A DNA stretch of 64,000 bases from Saprospiraceae bacterium. Its GTDB lineage: Bacteria; Bacteroidota; Bacteroidia; Chitinophagales; Saprospiraceae. The notes below the pieces were generated by a model. That model saw nothing but the letters and a program-made list of their open reading frames with translations, was not told where the DNA came from and did not search any database. Shown here piece after piece: positions 9,256-17,994 of the stretch. The stretch's first letter is position 1. Each line of letters starts with the position of its first letter. The translations under genes and the position numbers were made by a program. The stretch lies in contig JADKGI010000001.1 of NCBI GenBank assembly GCA_016722285.1, forward strand, positions 1,116,001-1,180,000. Direction: 5' to 3'.

Positions 9256-10113
9256 TCATTCTTGGTATGCTACGGTATGCTGCTTTTGCTGACCAAGACT
9301 TTGGACACCGAGTTCGACGATATCTCCGGGCTTAAGGTACCTTGGCGGCTTCATTCCAAACCCAACACCTCCCGGTGTTCCGGTTGAGATGATATCACCA
9401 GGAAGCAAGGTCATAAACTGGCTTAGATATGAAACGATATAATTGACCCCAAAAGCCATATCATTTGTATCAGAATCCTGAACCACGTCGCCATTTACCT
9501 TTAACCATAGCCTTAAATTCTGCGGATTAACTATTTCATCTTTGGTGACCAGGTAAGGACCTACCGGGGCAAAAGTGTCATTACTCTTTCCTTTTACCCA
9601 CTGGCCACCTCGTTCCATCTGAAAAGCACGCTCAGAATAGTCATTATGGATCGTATAACCGGCAATATAGTCAGGAGACTGATCCTCACTAATGTATGAT
9701 GCTCTTTTTCCAATGACCAGAGCCAATTCTACTTCCCAGTCTGTTTTTACTGAATTTTTCGGTATTATAAGGTCATCATTAGGGCCGCATAATGCTGAAG
9801 TAGATTTCAAAAAAACCACTGGTTCAGGAGGAAGCAGCATTCCTGATTCAGTGGCATGACCTGTGTAATTGAGACCGATACAAACTATTTTAGAAGGACG
9901 ACAAACACAAGACCCAATCCTTATATTATCCGGGACCTTGGGACATTGCGTTTTATTTATTGCCAGCCAAGCTGAAAGTCGAACTAAACCATTATTGGCA
10001 AAGAAGTGCTCATTATAATCTTCTCCAAACCCTGAAACGTCTATACGTGTACCATCAGTCAGCCGGACGCCCGGCTTTTCATTTTCAAATATTCCAAATC
10101 TAAACAATCTCAT
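9256..10113 (-). CDS. fumarylacetoacetate hydrolase family protein
   Basis: A 285-residue FAH-superfamily enzyme. The family hydrolyses or decarboxylates 2,4-diketo acids with a divalent metal. The core signature is present: IVCIGLNYTGHATESG, VFLKSTSALCGPND, the metal acidic residues in WEVELALVIGKRA, YTIHNDYSERAFQMERG with KGKSNDTFAPVGPYLV, and the C-terminal GDIISTGTPGGVGFG. In Bacteroidota and Proteobacteria close relatives act on 2,4-diketo-3-deoxy sugar acids such as the L-fuconate product, or are labelled ureidoglycolate lyase; the sequence alone does not decide. It is last in a minus-strand cluster with an FAD/Fe-S dehydrogenase, a DUF1080 protein and a Gfo/Idh/MocA oxidoreductase, which suggests degradation of an oxidised sugar. 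The start at ATG 10113 fits the family N-terminus (MRLFRFG). Confidence 0.88.
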   Translation of the reverse strand: MRLFRFGIFENEKPGVRLTDGTRIDVSGFGEDYNEHFFANNGLVRLSAWLAINKTQCPKVPDNIRIGSCVCRPSKIVCIGLNYTGHATESGMLLPPEPVVFLKSTSALCGPNDDLIIPKNSVKTDWEVELALVIGKRASYISEDQSPDYIAGYTIHNDYSERAFQMERGGQWVKGKSNDTFAPVGPYLVTKDEIVNPQNLRLWLKVNGDVVQDSDTNDMAFGVNYIVSYLSQFMTLLPGDIISTGTPGGVGFGMKPPRYLKPGDIVELGVQSLGQQKQHTVAYQE

Positions 10114-10239
10114 TTTATTATTTTTTTATCCAAAGATTAAATAAACTTTTGACCAGCTTCACTCACAATACATTTATTCCAAATCATTAGTTCCTGACCT
10201 TATATATGAGTGTGTTTACTCTTATTTTGAAATAAGTGC

Positions 10240-11286
10240 TTACCATTCACTTACCTCATCCAACAATTTTATAATCGATTGATAATTTTTACCGACTGCT
10301 TCTGTCAATGACATTTCGCATGTTCTGGCAGTGCTGTAATATCCGTCATAATCCTGTTTATTTACTTCATATGCTTCTTTTTTTGTAGCCGCTTTTGGTA
10401 ATTCGGGTATATAAAAGCCCCTGTCACCAGCCGTTCCACAACATCCTGCTATAGCCGGAATCTCAGAATCAGTGGCACAAGCCTTACCTATGTATTCTAA
10501 TTTGGAAAATAAGCCCATTTTATATATGCTGCATACCGGATGAAAGACAATTTTATCTTTTTTATTAATGATTTTCAATTTTTGCAAAAGCACATCAGAT
10601 GAGAAGTCGATGGTATCGTATATTTTCAATTTATCAAATTTCTCCTGATTATTTACAGTGAGGTGAGATCGACAATGTTGTAAAGTAAAGGTACAACTGG
10701 TGACATCAATCATAACAGGAAGCTTTCCTTCCTGTGTAACAGACCACAATCCTGAGATTGTTTTATTGATCATGTCTTTATAAGCTGCATGATGACCTTT
10801 GGATGAAAATATCTGTCCGCAGCAAAGGCTGTTTATATTCTGATGAATGACTACTTGAATATCTGCTTTTTTACATACACGTAAAAAAGTATCCATCAGA
10901 TCTCCGCCCATCATTCTGTTGATGCAGGTAGGAAAATATACTATAGTATCAGCGTCTTTTGTTCCTGCCGGGTAGTGTGTGGCCGCGTTGTATGATAGCT
11001 TTGGTGGTTTATCCATCGCATTTGACCACAACGGAAATCCCCCGAATGGCTGTCGCAACAGCTTAGTCAAATTTGACATACTCTTTCTTCCAAAAATCTG
11101 ATTAGCCAAAAAACCCGCTTTCAATGCTAATCTGGCTGTGAATTGAACCAAACTAAAATTTTTGGATACAGTAAGTGCTACTTTATTCGCAAAATCGGAG
11201 TGATTTTCACGCCTGAGTCGCTTTACCAGTTCACCGGTATTGATAGACACTGGCAATCCGTGGCACACATACCATCTACGGCACAA
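10240..11286 (-). CDS. FAD/Fe-S dehydrogenase, C-terminal piece (CCG domains), frameshifted
   Basis: This is the 3' third of one gene that spans 13056-10240 in three open pieces. True coding in this frame begins near 11252 with PVSINTGELVK; the first dozen residues after 11286 are out of frame. The piece carries cysteine-rich CCG motifs (CCGQIFSSKGH, then CCGTAGDRGFY near the C-terminus) that bind an iron-sulfur cluster or assist electron transfer to quinone. Just upstream, the second cluster motif (DTCAVDGMCATDC) lies in another frame between 11252 and 11340. Adding one G to the GG at 11252-11253 joins DC to PVSINTG. The assembled protein would be about 940 residues, the normal length for fused FAD-binding/Fe-S oxidoreductases. 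Confidence 0.8.
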   Translation of the reverse strand: MCRRWYVCHGLPVSINTGELVKRLRRENHSDFANKVALTVSKNFSLVQFTARLALKAGFLANQIFGRKSMSNLTKLLRQPFGGFPLWSNAMDKPPKLSYNAATHYPAGTKDADTIVYFPTCINRMMGGDLMDTFLRVCKKADIQVVIHQNINSLCCGQIFSSKGHHAAYKDMINKTISGLWSVTQEGKLPVMIDVTSCTFTLQHCRSHLTVNNQEKFDKLKIYDTIDFSSDVLLQKLKIINKKDKIVFHPVCSIYKMGLFSKLEYIGKACATDSEIPAIAGCCGTAGDRGFYIPELPKAATKKEAYEVNKQDYDGYYSTARTCEMSLTEAVGKNYQSIIKLLDEVSEW

Positions 11287-12337
11287 GTATCCAGGCCATC
11301 AAACTCATAATCCTTTGAAATCTGGTGGTATATGTCCATCTTTTTTCTTTCTTCAGACGCTGTAAGGCCCTCCTGATACCTATCCTCTGACGGGGTGTCA
11401 TCGTAAAATCTCTGCTGGGACATCTGTTTTCGCAAAAGCCACACTCCACACATTTATCCACTTCTTCTTCCACCACAGGGAGGCTCTTCAGGTTTTGGAC
11501 ATGTTCATTTTTATTATTTGAAAGAATTACATTGGGGTTTAGCAAATTTTCAGGATCAACCAATTTTTTTAATTTAAGCATAATTCCATACGCTTCTTTG
11601 CCCCATTCTGCTTCTACGTATGGGGCTACAGCCCTTCCTGTACCGTGTTCTGCTTTCAGGGCCCCGTCATATTTTCCTAATACCAGATCAAAAAGTTCAT
11701 CATTAAATTTGCGGAATCTCTCAATTTGCTCATCGGTATCAAAATGTTGAGATATACAAAAATGCAAGTTGCCATCTTTAGCGTGGCCAAAAATAATTCC
11801 ATTTTCATAGTCATATTTCTCAAACATGTCTCTCACATCTTTGATGGCCTCTCCCAATCTCTCTACTGGAAAAGTAAGATCCTCCAGAAGCATAGCTGTG
11901 CCACTGTTTCGCATACCTGCTACAGAAGGGTACATACCTTTACGGATTTTCCATAACGCAGCTTGTCGATCCGGGTCGAGCGTAAAATCATGATCATGAA
12001 TGAGTGGCAAGCCTTCTATCACTCCTATAGCATTCTCCCATTTTGTAAGCAATTCTGATTCAGTATCTGCCTGATACTCCGTCAAAATAGCAGAAGCTTT
12101 TGCAGGAAGCAGCCTAACAATTCCAGGGATTCCCGCCATATTTTCTACTGATCGCAATGAAGCTCTATCCATAAACTCAAGCGCTTCAGCCCCGGATTCT
12201 TTCAACAATAATATAGACTGGCAAGCCATTTCTGGGGTTTCAAAATACAACATTCCTGTCATTTTGAATGCATAATCCGGAATGGTATTAAGAACCGCTT
12301 CTGCTATAAAAGCCAGAGTTCCTTCGGCCCCAATCAA
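11276..12337 (-). CDS. FAD/Fe-S dehydrogenase, middle piece (FAD C-domain and ferredoxin part)
   Basis: This is the middle piece of the same broken gene. The real protein enters this frame near 12405 and reads NTTGYSLNAFLDYENPLD, then IGAEGTLAFIAEAV, a hallmark of the FAD-linked oxidase C-terminal domain (glycolate oxidase GlcD, D-lactate dehydrogenase). The region up to about 11520 holds the substrate-side domain with FGHAKDGNLHF and AEHGTGRAVAPYVEAEWG, which include conserved substrate and FAD residues. The first [4Fe-4S] motif CVECGFCENRCPSRDF follows near 11440. The frame is lost at the T6 run 11341-11346 (A6 in the gene): seven bases would continue as KKMDIYHQISKDYEF. The enzyme probably oxidises a 2-hydroxy acid and passes electrons to the quinone pool; the substrate is not decided by sequence. 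Confidence 0.82.
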   Translation of the reverse strand: MIGAEGTLAFIAEAVLNTIPDYAFKMTGMLYFETPEMACQSILLLKESGAEALEFMDRASLRSVENMAGIPGIVRLLPAKASAILTEYQADTESELLTKWENAIGVIEGLPLIHDHDFTLDPDRQAALWKIRKGMYPSVAGMRNSGTAMLLEDLTFPVERLGEAIKDVRDMFEKYDYENGIIFGHAKDGNLHFCISQHFDTDEQIERFRKFNDELFDLVLGKYDGALKAEHGTGRAVAPYVEAEWGKEAYGIMLKLKKLVDPENLLNPNVILSNNKNEHVQNLKSLPVVEEEVDKCVECGFCENRCPSRDFTMTPRQRIGIRRALQRLKKEKRWTYTTRFQRIMSLMAWILVP

Positions 12338-13056
12338 CAGATGGGTGAATATATCAAGTGGATTTTCATAATCAAGGAATGCGTTGAGACTGTATCCTGT
12401 AGTGTTTTTTGTCTGTATTTCCTTCTTATTTTTTGTATCAGATCATCATTTTGCAATATTTCATTTCTGAGCGTGAGTAATCCGTCTGATATATCTTTTG
12501 CTTCCTTTTGGAATCTTGTGTAGTCTTCCTTATTTTCAGTACTAAATACCATTCCATTAGGCAAAACAAACTTTACAGCGCTGACTGTATGATAAGAATT
12601 ATGATGCACACCACAGCACATTCCGCTGGAATTATTGGAAAGGATGCCTCCCATCATCGCAGCATTGATGGAAGCAGGATCGGGGCCGATTTTTCTTCCA
12701 AATCTTTTGAGTATAAGATTGGCATGACCACCTATCACTGCAGGCTCTACTCTTAACCTAAAGCCACCATCTTCAACAACAATGTGACGCCAGTGACGAC
12801 TCAGATCTACTAGCATTCCGTCTGTCACACCTTGCCCGCAAAGACTTGTACCTGCTGCTCTGAAAGTCATCGGAATTTTGTTGTCTGATGAGAAGGCAAA
12901 CAATGATTTTATCTCTTCAATGGTATCGGGCTGAACCACTACCTGAGGTACCATGTAGTAACTTCCGGCATCACTGGCAAAGGCATATCTGTCGATAAGA
13001 CGTCCTTTGATACGGTTTTGAGGTAAAATATTTTCTAAAGCTTTATTCAAATCCAT
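12334..13056 (-). CDS. FAD/Fe-S dehydrogenase, N-terminal piece (FAD-binding)
   Basis: This is the 5' piece of the broken dehydrogenase. It starts at ATG 13056 and contains the PCMH-type FAD-binding domain: YAFASDAGSYYMVPQVVV, then MTFRAAGTSLCGQGVTDGML and the pyrophosphate-contact segment GPDPASINAAMMGGILSNNS. After RRKYRQK the frame fails at an A6 run (T6 on the plus strand at 12405-12410); seven bases would give RQKNTTGYSLNAFLDY, exactly the family sequence. In the present reading it runs on 26 codons in a wrong frame to 12334. It starts 16 bases after the stop of the DUF1080 gene, so it belongs to the 15189-9256 cluster. The family includes D-lactate and D-2-hydroxyglutarate dehydrogenases. 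Confidence 0.85.
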   Translation of the reverse strand: MDLNKALENILPQNRIKGRLIDRYAFASDAGSYYMVPQVVVQPDTIEEIKSLFAFSSDNKIPMTFRAAGTSLCGQGVTDGMLVDLSRHWRHIVVEDGGFRLRVEPAVIGGHANLILKRFGRKIGPDPASINAAMMGGILSNNSSGMCCGVHHNSYHTVSAVKFVLPNGMVFSTENKEDYTRFQKEAKDISDGLLTLRNEILQNDDLIQKIRRKYRQKTLQDTVSTHSLIMKIHLIYSPIC

Positions 13057-13071
13057 ATCTGTGAATAGCTG

Positions 13072-13809
13072 TCAGAGTACTTTAATTTTAATATTTTTAA
13101 ACCATACTCCTCCACCATGATCCTGAAGGCAGATATATCCAGTTTTATTCATGCCATAATTTGGCACATCTTTCCATTTTCCGGCAGCTTTTCTCTTTTC
13201 CCAGTCAGGTGTCCATGCCTCAAATTCGAGCACTTTCACACCATTCAACCAATGCTCCCGATGAGTACTATTAACTATAATTTTGGAAGTATTGAATTGC
13301 CCAACCGGATTTGTGGGCCTGGAAGTAACTATGTACATCGCATAATCTGATGCCGTTTTTTGCCATTCTTCCAGTTTTTCAGGAAACCCCGCATCATCGA
13401 TTAGCTGATATTCGGGTCCACTATAGTATGCTGCAGTCGTATCCTCAGATACGTGGTACATAATGCCACTGTTTCCTTCGGGGGCAATTTTCCAGTCAAC
13501 GCTTAATTCAAAATTTTCATATTGATCTGCAGAAACAATATCGGCCCTGAGATCACTTTTATCTGTCTCGCTGCCCTTGCAATAAAGGATGCCGTCCTTT
13601 ACTCCCCATGCATCTGCTGGTTTATTCTGATACATCCTCCACCCGTTGAGTGTCTGACCATCGAAGAGTAATTTCCAGCCTTCAGCTTGCTCGGCCTGGC
13701 TTAGAGTGTTATCAGTCGCTAGTTGTTCTTTTGTGATAACATTTTTTTGTTCCTTACATCCCATTGCAATAATGCTAAGGAAAATTGCGATTGTACTGAT
13801 ATGCTTCAT
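13072..13809 (-). CDS. DUF1080 (3-keto-disaccharide hydrolase-like) lipoprotein
   Basis: A lipoprotein of about 245 residues. I prefer ATG 13809 (MKHISTIAIFLSIIAMGC), which gives a proper SPII signal with the lipobox AMGC; a GTG at 13830 in the same frame would add seven residues and abut the upstream stop. The mature protein is a DUF1080 domain: LLFDGQTLNGWRMY at the start, then FELSVDWKIAPEGNSGIMYHV and YICLQDHGGGVWFKNIKIK at the end. This concanavalin-like family includes 3-keto-disaccharide hydrolases that act with Gfo/Idh/MocA glycoside 3-oxidoreductases. Its immediate neighbour upstream is such an oxidoreductase, which supports that role. Expected location is periplasm or outer membrane. 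Confidence 0.88.
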   Translation of the reverse strand: MKHISTIAIFLSIIAMGCKEQKNVITKEQLATDNTLSQAEQAEGWKLLFDGQTLNGWRMYQNKPADAWGVKDGILYCKGSETDKSDLRADIVSADQYENFELSVDWKIAPEGNSGIMYHVSEDTTAAYYSGPEYQLIDDAGFPEKLEEWQKTASDYAMYIVTSRPTNPVGQFNTSKIIVNSTHREHWLNGVKVLEFEAWTPDWEKRKAAGKWKDVPNYGMNKTGYICLQDHGGGVWFKNIKIKVL

Positions 13810-13830
13810 ATTAAATTGATTATTTTTCAC

Positions 13831-15189
13831 TTAACTCCCTACTTTCATGTTGACAGGATCCCATTTTACGGCTTTATCCGTAAAGTAACTGTCGTTGCAC
13901 AATAATGCAGGAGCTGCTGCTCTGTATCCGAATAAGGCATCTTCTACTACATTAGATTTATTGCGGATGGCAGTAAAAAAATTGGTAAAATGATCAAAAT
14001 GTGCCCCTTTATACCCCTCTTCAGCAGTAAATATAGTTTTAGCCGGCGGGAGGATCTTTTTTCTTTCGCCCTCTACTTTGTCTTTACCCAATTTTGTAGT
14101 CATCAACGGATCGTCATTGGCAGCGTAAGCCTTATTTTTAAATAAGGTGACCTTATCCCACTCAACATTCATGCTACCTTCACTACCTACAAGACGCAAG
14201 TATGTGCTATCAGCCGTCCCGTCAATAAAATTAACCCGAAGCGATAAATTGAAAGCGGGATGTTCCTTTGTTTCAGCATAGTCAAACATGCCCATAAGTA
14301 TATCAGGTACCTCGCGTCCGTCTTTCCAGTATCTGAGTCCGCCCATAGCCATGATCTTCTGCGGCCCTTTGGAGTTGGTAATAAAATGCAGACTTGAAAA
14401 TAAGTGCACAAACAAATCGCCGGATACCCCGGTACCATAATCCTTGTAGCATCTCCATCTGAAAAACCTCTTGGCATCAAAAGGTATTTCTTGATTCTGG
14501 TGAAGAAACATTTTCCAATCAACAGTCGAAGTTGAAGCATCTGCCGGAATGGTGTACTGCCACGCCCCTTCAGGAGAGTTGCGGGCCCAGAATCCCTCAG
14601 CGTAGTTGAGCTGACCAATGGCCCCGGCTGCCAGCAGTTCTTTTGCCTTTTCATTCCCCAAAGAGCTTAAACCCTGGCTACCCACCTGAAATACTACTTT
14701 GTTTCTGTTTTGAGCATCTACCACGGCACTTCCTTCACTCACATCATGCGTCATAGGCTTTTCACAATAGACAGCTTTTCCACTATTCATGGCTGCGACC
14801 GAAATGTCTTTATGCCAGTGATCCGGGGTAGCTACTATGACGGCATCAATATCTTTACGCTCCAAGATTTCTCTGTAATCTCGTGTGGTAAAAATATCAC
14901 TTCCGTATTGCTTTTTTACTGCCGTAAGTCTCCCGTCATACAGATCGCAGGCTGCAATGAGTTTGACACCCGGAACTGTAATCGCTGTATTAACATCTGC
15001 AGTACCCATACCTCCGGCTCCTATTACGGCTATTTGAATATTGTCATTGGCACTAAAAGGGTTTGCGCGTTGCATATACATGTTTTCATGATACGATTCG
15101 GATGATCTAATGATCTCAGGTATTATAACAGAGCCAATTGCCCCGGCTGACATTTTCCTGATAAAAGTACGACGGGAAGATCTGCTCAT
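13831..15189 (-). CDS. Gfo/Idh/MocA family oxidoreductase, Tat-exported
   Basis: A 452-residue NAD(P)-dependent oxidoreductase. The N-terminus SRRTFIRKMSAGAIG is a twin-arginine signal, so it is exported folded with cofactor. The Rossmann fold has IAVIGAGGMGTADVN at about residues 52-66, and the catalytic-lysine motif CEKPMTHDV is present. Conserved WKMFLHQ and FRWRCYKDYGTG mark the large Bacteroidota and Planctomycetota subfamily with DUF4350-like C-termini. Members oxidise sugar or polyol hydroxyls, often glycosides at C3. It is the first gene of the cluster that continues with DUF1080 directly after its stop (13831). A promoter was not identified with confidence in the 150-base gap upstream. 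Confidence 0.9.
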   Translation of the reverse strand: MSRSSRRTFIRKMSAGAIGSVIIPEIIRSSESYHENMYMQRANPFSANDNIQIAVIGAGGMGTADVNTAITVPGVKLIAACDLYDGRLTAVKKQYGSDIFTTRDYREILERKDIDAVIVATPDHWHKDISVAAMNSGKAVYCEKPMTHDVSEGSAVVDAQNRNKVVFQVGSQGLSSLGNEKAKELLAAGAIGQLNYAEGFWARNSPEGAWQYTIPADASTSTVDWKMFLHQNQEIPFDAKRFFRWRCYKDYGTGVSGDLFVHLFSSLHFITNSKGPQKIMAMGGLRYWKDGREVPDILMGMFDYAETKEHPAFNLSLRVNFIDGTADSTYLRLVGSEGSMNVEWDKVTLFKNKAYAANDDPLMTTKLGKDKVEGERKKILPPAKTIFTAEEGYKGAHFDHFTNFFTAIRNKSNVVEDALFGYRAAAPALLCNDSYFTDKAVKWDPVNMKVGS

Positions 15190-15337
15190 AATGATTAAGT
15201 TTAAAATTTAGCTTATTTAGAAATTTGAGTAAATGTAGAAATAATTTGATAAACCAGATTGGTAATATCTTAAATGTTACAACTCCAATAAAAAAAATAT
15301 CCAAATTTTATTAGGAGTGACTTTACTTACTGACACA

Positions 15338-16384
15338 TCAGCTTTCGTCATCATAGTACAAAATGTAGTACTTCTTTCCGGCTTCATCAATGCCCTTCAA
15401 AATTTTTTCTTTATCACCGTGCACATAGATATGAAAGTTTTTATCCAGCTTTATGACACTCTTAAAGACGCGGGATTGTTTCCTGACTGCATACTCTGAG
15501 ATATCAAATGAATCAAAAAGGGTGGCTGATCTTAGATTTTGAAACTCCTCCTTATAATCCTGAAATGCCTCGACTACTTTACTATCTTTAAAGACCTTTT
15601 TTTCATACTCATGGGCATCAAATTTATCCTGATTTTTGAAATATTCAAATGACCTGTTCATCACACCGGCTTCATCCGACTTATCAGTATCAAATTCCTT
15701 TGACATCCTGTCTTTGATAAAATTTTTTGTTGCGTGAATGTAGTTTTTGGTTTGGTGATAATCATCAGCACGCGCCGTGATCATCAGGAATTCTTCCCGC
15801 CAGTATTGTGCTTCCTTGTACCTGTTACTGTGATCGATATTGCATATTTTAAATCCTGTATCGCGGTCAGTATTAAAGATTAGACAGCCCTTATCGAGCT
15901 TACTGGTATTGGTTCCCGCATCCTGAATCAGATTGAAATGGACACCTTCTCTGTTAAGTTTTAAAAAAATGTCTTTGTTTTCTGATTTGAAAATACCCAC
16001 TGCGTCAACCATTTCGTCATCCACCAGCACATTTTTAAAATAGGTGATATACAGTTCACCGGATTTGATATTCGGGTGTTTTGATTTTTCATATAAGTGA
16101 CGTGCTATTTTGACAGACTGCTCATGCAGACATTCAGGATCATCAAAGATATTGGCCACAAAATTATAGACCGGGTTGAGTGCAAATTCTCCTGAAGAAA
16201 AAGTGAAACTGAAATATTCCGGCTCCTTAAAATGAGAAAGGAAGTATTTAAACAATGTAGTGTACAGATTTTCATCGTTGACTCTTATCAATTCAGGCGA
16301 ATAGATAATGTCTTCGCCTTCATTTTGATTGCCAATAAGGTGGGCGGTGATCCCATCGAGAGAAGCTTCTGTATAATTGATCAT
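15338..16384 (-). CDS. 37-kDa nucleoid-associated protein (NdpA/YejK family)
   Basis: A 348-residue cytoplasmic protein of the nucleoid-associated NdpA family. Members in Escherichia coli bind nucleoid DNA; the molecular role is poorly known. Visible family marks are the N-terminal strand-rich domain (LDGITAHLIGNQNEGEDI), the central segment HPNIKSGELYITYFKNVLVD with FKSENKDIFLK, and INTDR-like CLIFNTDRDTGFKICNID followed by AQYWREEFL. The C-terminal part is basic and mixed alpha/beta. Length is typical of the family. It stands alone between convergent or spaced neighbours on the minus strand, and the last codons (YYDDES) are acidic. Confidence 0.85.
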   Translation of the reverse strand: MINYTEASLDGITAHLIGNQNEGEDIIYSPELIRVNDENLYTTLFKYFLSHFKEPEYFSFTFSSGEFALNPVYNFVANIFDDPECLHEQSVKIARHLYEKSKHPNIKSGELYITYFKNVLVDDEMVDAVGIFKSENKDIFLKLNREGVHFNLIQDAGTNTSKLDKGCLIFNTDRDTGFKICNIDHSNRYKEAQYWREEFLMITARADDYHQTKNYIHATKNFIKDRMSKEFDTDKSDEAGVMNRSFEYFKNQDKFDAHEYEKKVFKDSKVVEAFQDYKEEFQNLRSATLFDSFDISEYAVRKQSRVFKSVIKLDKNFHIYVHGDKEKILKGIDEAGKKYYILYYDDES

Positions 16385-16700
16385 GGGTTATGGTATTATA
16401 TTGCCAGGGGTAAAGATAGTTACAGCAAAATCAATACTTCAGTATCTTATTCAGATTTTCGATCATAAAGTGCATTTGTTCCGTGCTGACAAAACCCATT
16501 TTTTTTATGAGTCTATTTTTTGAAATGATTCTTATTAAAAATCAGAGCTTCAGAAGTATATTTCATTCCAATAAAGAAAAACATTCTTTGTACCCAATAA
16601 CTATAAAATTTAATGAAATCCTTCTTGATTTCGAATGTAGAAAAGCTTATATCATCAAAAAAAATAATTTCCTGGTTTATTAAGTAAAAATTCTTCCCAT
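16385..16700. other. intergenic gap, nothing found
   Basis: About 316 bases between the nucleoid-associated gene and the CNNM/CBS gene, both on the minus strand. It is AT-rich. I see no convincing gene, hairpin or repeat in it; a 66-codon open frame on the plus strand has no recognisable features. Confidence 0.5.
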
Positions 16701-17972
16701 TTAACTTTCTGAAATCAGATCTTTGTGATCAGAAATTTTGATGACTTTCACTTCATCAATTTTAGTATCAGATTTTGTGAGGATTTCAAATTTGTAGTTG
16801 TCCAATTCTATTGTTTCGCCTACTTCAGGTATGCTGCCGTGGGTCATCACTATATACCCAGACAGAGTGACGTATTCTTTCTCTGGCAGGTTGAGATGTT
16901 CATATTTATCATTTAGATATCCCAACTCGAGTCTGCCGGAAAATATATATTCATCGTCAGAAATCATTTTTTCAGTATAATCTTCTTCATCGTGCTCGTC
17001 GGCTATTTCTCCAAATATTTCTTCAAGGATATCTTCCAGTGTGATGATACCAGCTGTACTTCCAAACTCATCCACCACACAGGCTATATTGGTGCTGTTT
17101 TTTATAAATTTATACATCAGATCCTGCACATTCATCACATCGGGAACAAAATCAATATCCATAATATTCCGTTTGAGGGAAGTGATGTTTTTGAACAGTT
17201 GTTGGTGATGGAAGTAACCTATGACATTTTCAACATCGCCGTCGATTACGATAAGTCTCGAATGTTTTGAAGAAATAAATGTTTCCTTTACAGTCTGGAG
17301 GTCATCATTTTTATCTACAAACATCATCTCATTACGCGGCACCATACAGTCTCTCACCTTTAGGAGATTAAGATTGAGGGCGTTGGTGAGGATTTCTTTA
17401 TCTATCTCTTTTTCCTCGTGCACATTAGAGTGTATGTAATGCTCCAGATCCAGTTTTGTGATATTGTTATCATCGGCCACCTCTACATTTCCGATCACCA
17501 ATCTTATGATCAGGTTAGATGTCTTGGTAAGAATCCAACTTGGGATAAGGAGAAGCCAGCTAAAAAACCGGAGTGGGTGTGCCAGTCTGAATATCAATTC
17601 GTTGGCGTATAATCTGAAAATCGTTTTGGGTAAAAACTCGCCGAAAATAAGGATGACGATGGTCAGAATTATCGTCGTAACCAGAGAGGCAGATATACTC
17701 CCTGAAGGAAGCAACATCTCGACCAATGGGGTGATGACAGAACTGAACAGGATGGTGTACATGACCAGCACGACATTATTGCCTACGAGCATAGTGCTCA
17801 GAAATGATTTGGGATCTTTGTACAGGTCAGTAAGTATCTGTCCTTTTTTGGATCCCTTATTTTTAAGGACTTCTATGCTCAGTTTATTGGCAGAAAGGTA
17901 GGCAATTTCTGTCCCTGAAAAAAAGCCCGAAAGAATGATGGTAATTAAAACAAATATAAGCGTAGTAACCAT
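16701..17972 (-). CDS. CNNM/CBS/CorC-domain transporter-associated protein (hemolysin family)
   Basis: A 423-residue membrane protein. Residues 1-150 form a DUF21/CNNM transmembrane domain (ILSGFFSGTEIAYLSANKL, MLVGNNVVLVMYTILFS); 195-330 hold a CBS pair (VRDCMVPRNEMMFVD, then CVVDEFGSTAGIITLEDILEE); 340-415 are a CorC_HlyC domain (GYIVMTHGSIPEVGETIEL). Relatives are annotated hemolysin C, Mg/Co efflux or GldE. The gene follows LptC with a 22-base gap and belongs with 17995-20719. GldE would be one possible name, but I did not see enough to separate it from other family members. Confidence 0.85.
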   Translation of the reverse strand: MVTTLIFVLITIILSGFFSGTEIAYLSANKLSIEVLKNKGSKKGQILTDLYKDPKSFLSTMLVGNNVVLVMYTILFSSVITPLVEMLLPSGSISASLVTTIILTIVILIFGEFLPKTIFRLYANELIFRLAHPLRFFSWLLLIPSWILTKTSNLIIRLVIGNVEVADDNNITKLDLEHYIHSNVHEEKEIDKEILTNALNLNLLKVRDCMVPRNEMMFVDKNDDLQTVKETFISSKHSRLIVIDGDVENVIGYFHHQQLFKNITSLKRNIMDIDFVPDVMNVQDLMYKFIKNSTNIACVVDEFGSTAGIITLEDILEEIFGEIADEHDEEDYTEKMISDDEYIFSGRLELGYLNDKYEHLNLPEKEYVTLSGYIVMTHGSIPEVGETIELDNYKFEILTKSDTKIDEVKVIKISDHKDLISES

Positions 17973-17994
17973 TTAACTATTTTGCGCCACAAAG

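Noticed and set aside
17458..17901. 147-codon open frame on the plus strand inside the CNNM/CBS gene
   Set aside because: The opposite strand encodes the well-conserved DUF21 domain; this frame has no recognisable features.
16701..17972. Name gldE for the CNNM/CBS protein
   Set aside because: The domain order fits GldE but also many other CNNM proteins; no other gld gene is adjacent.
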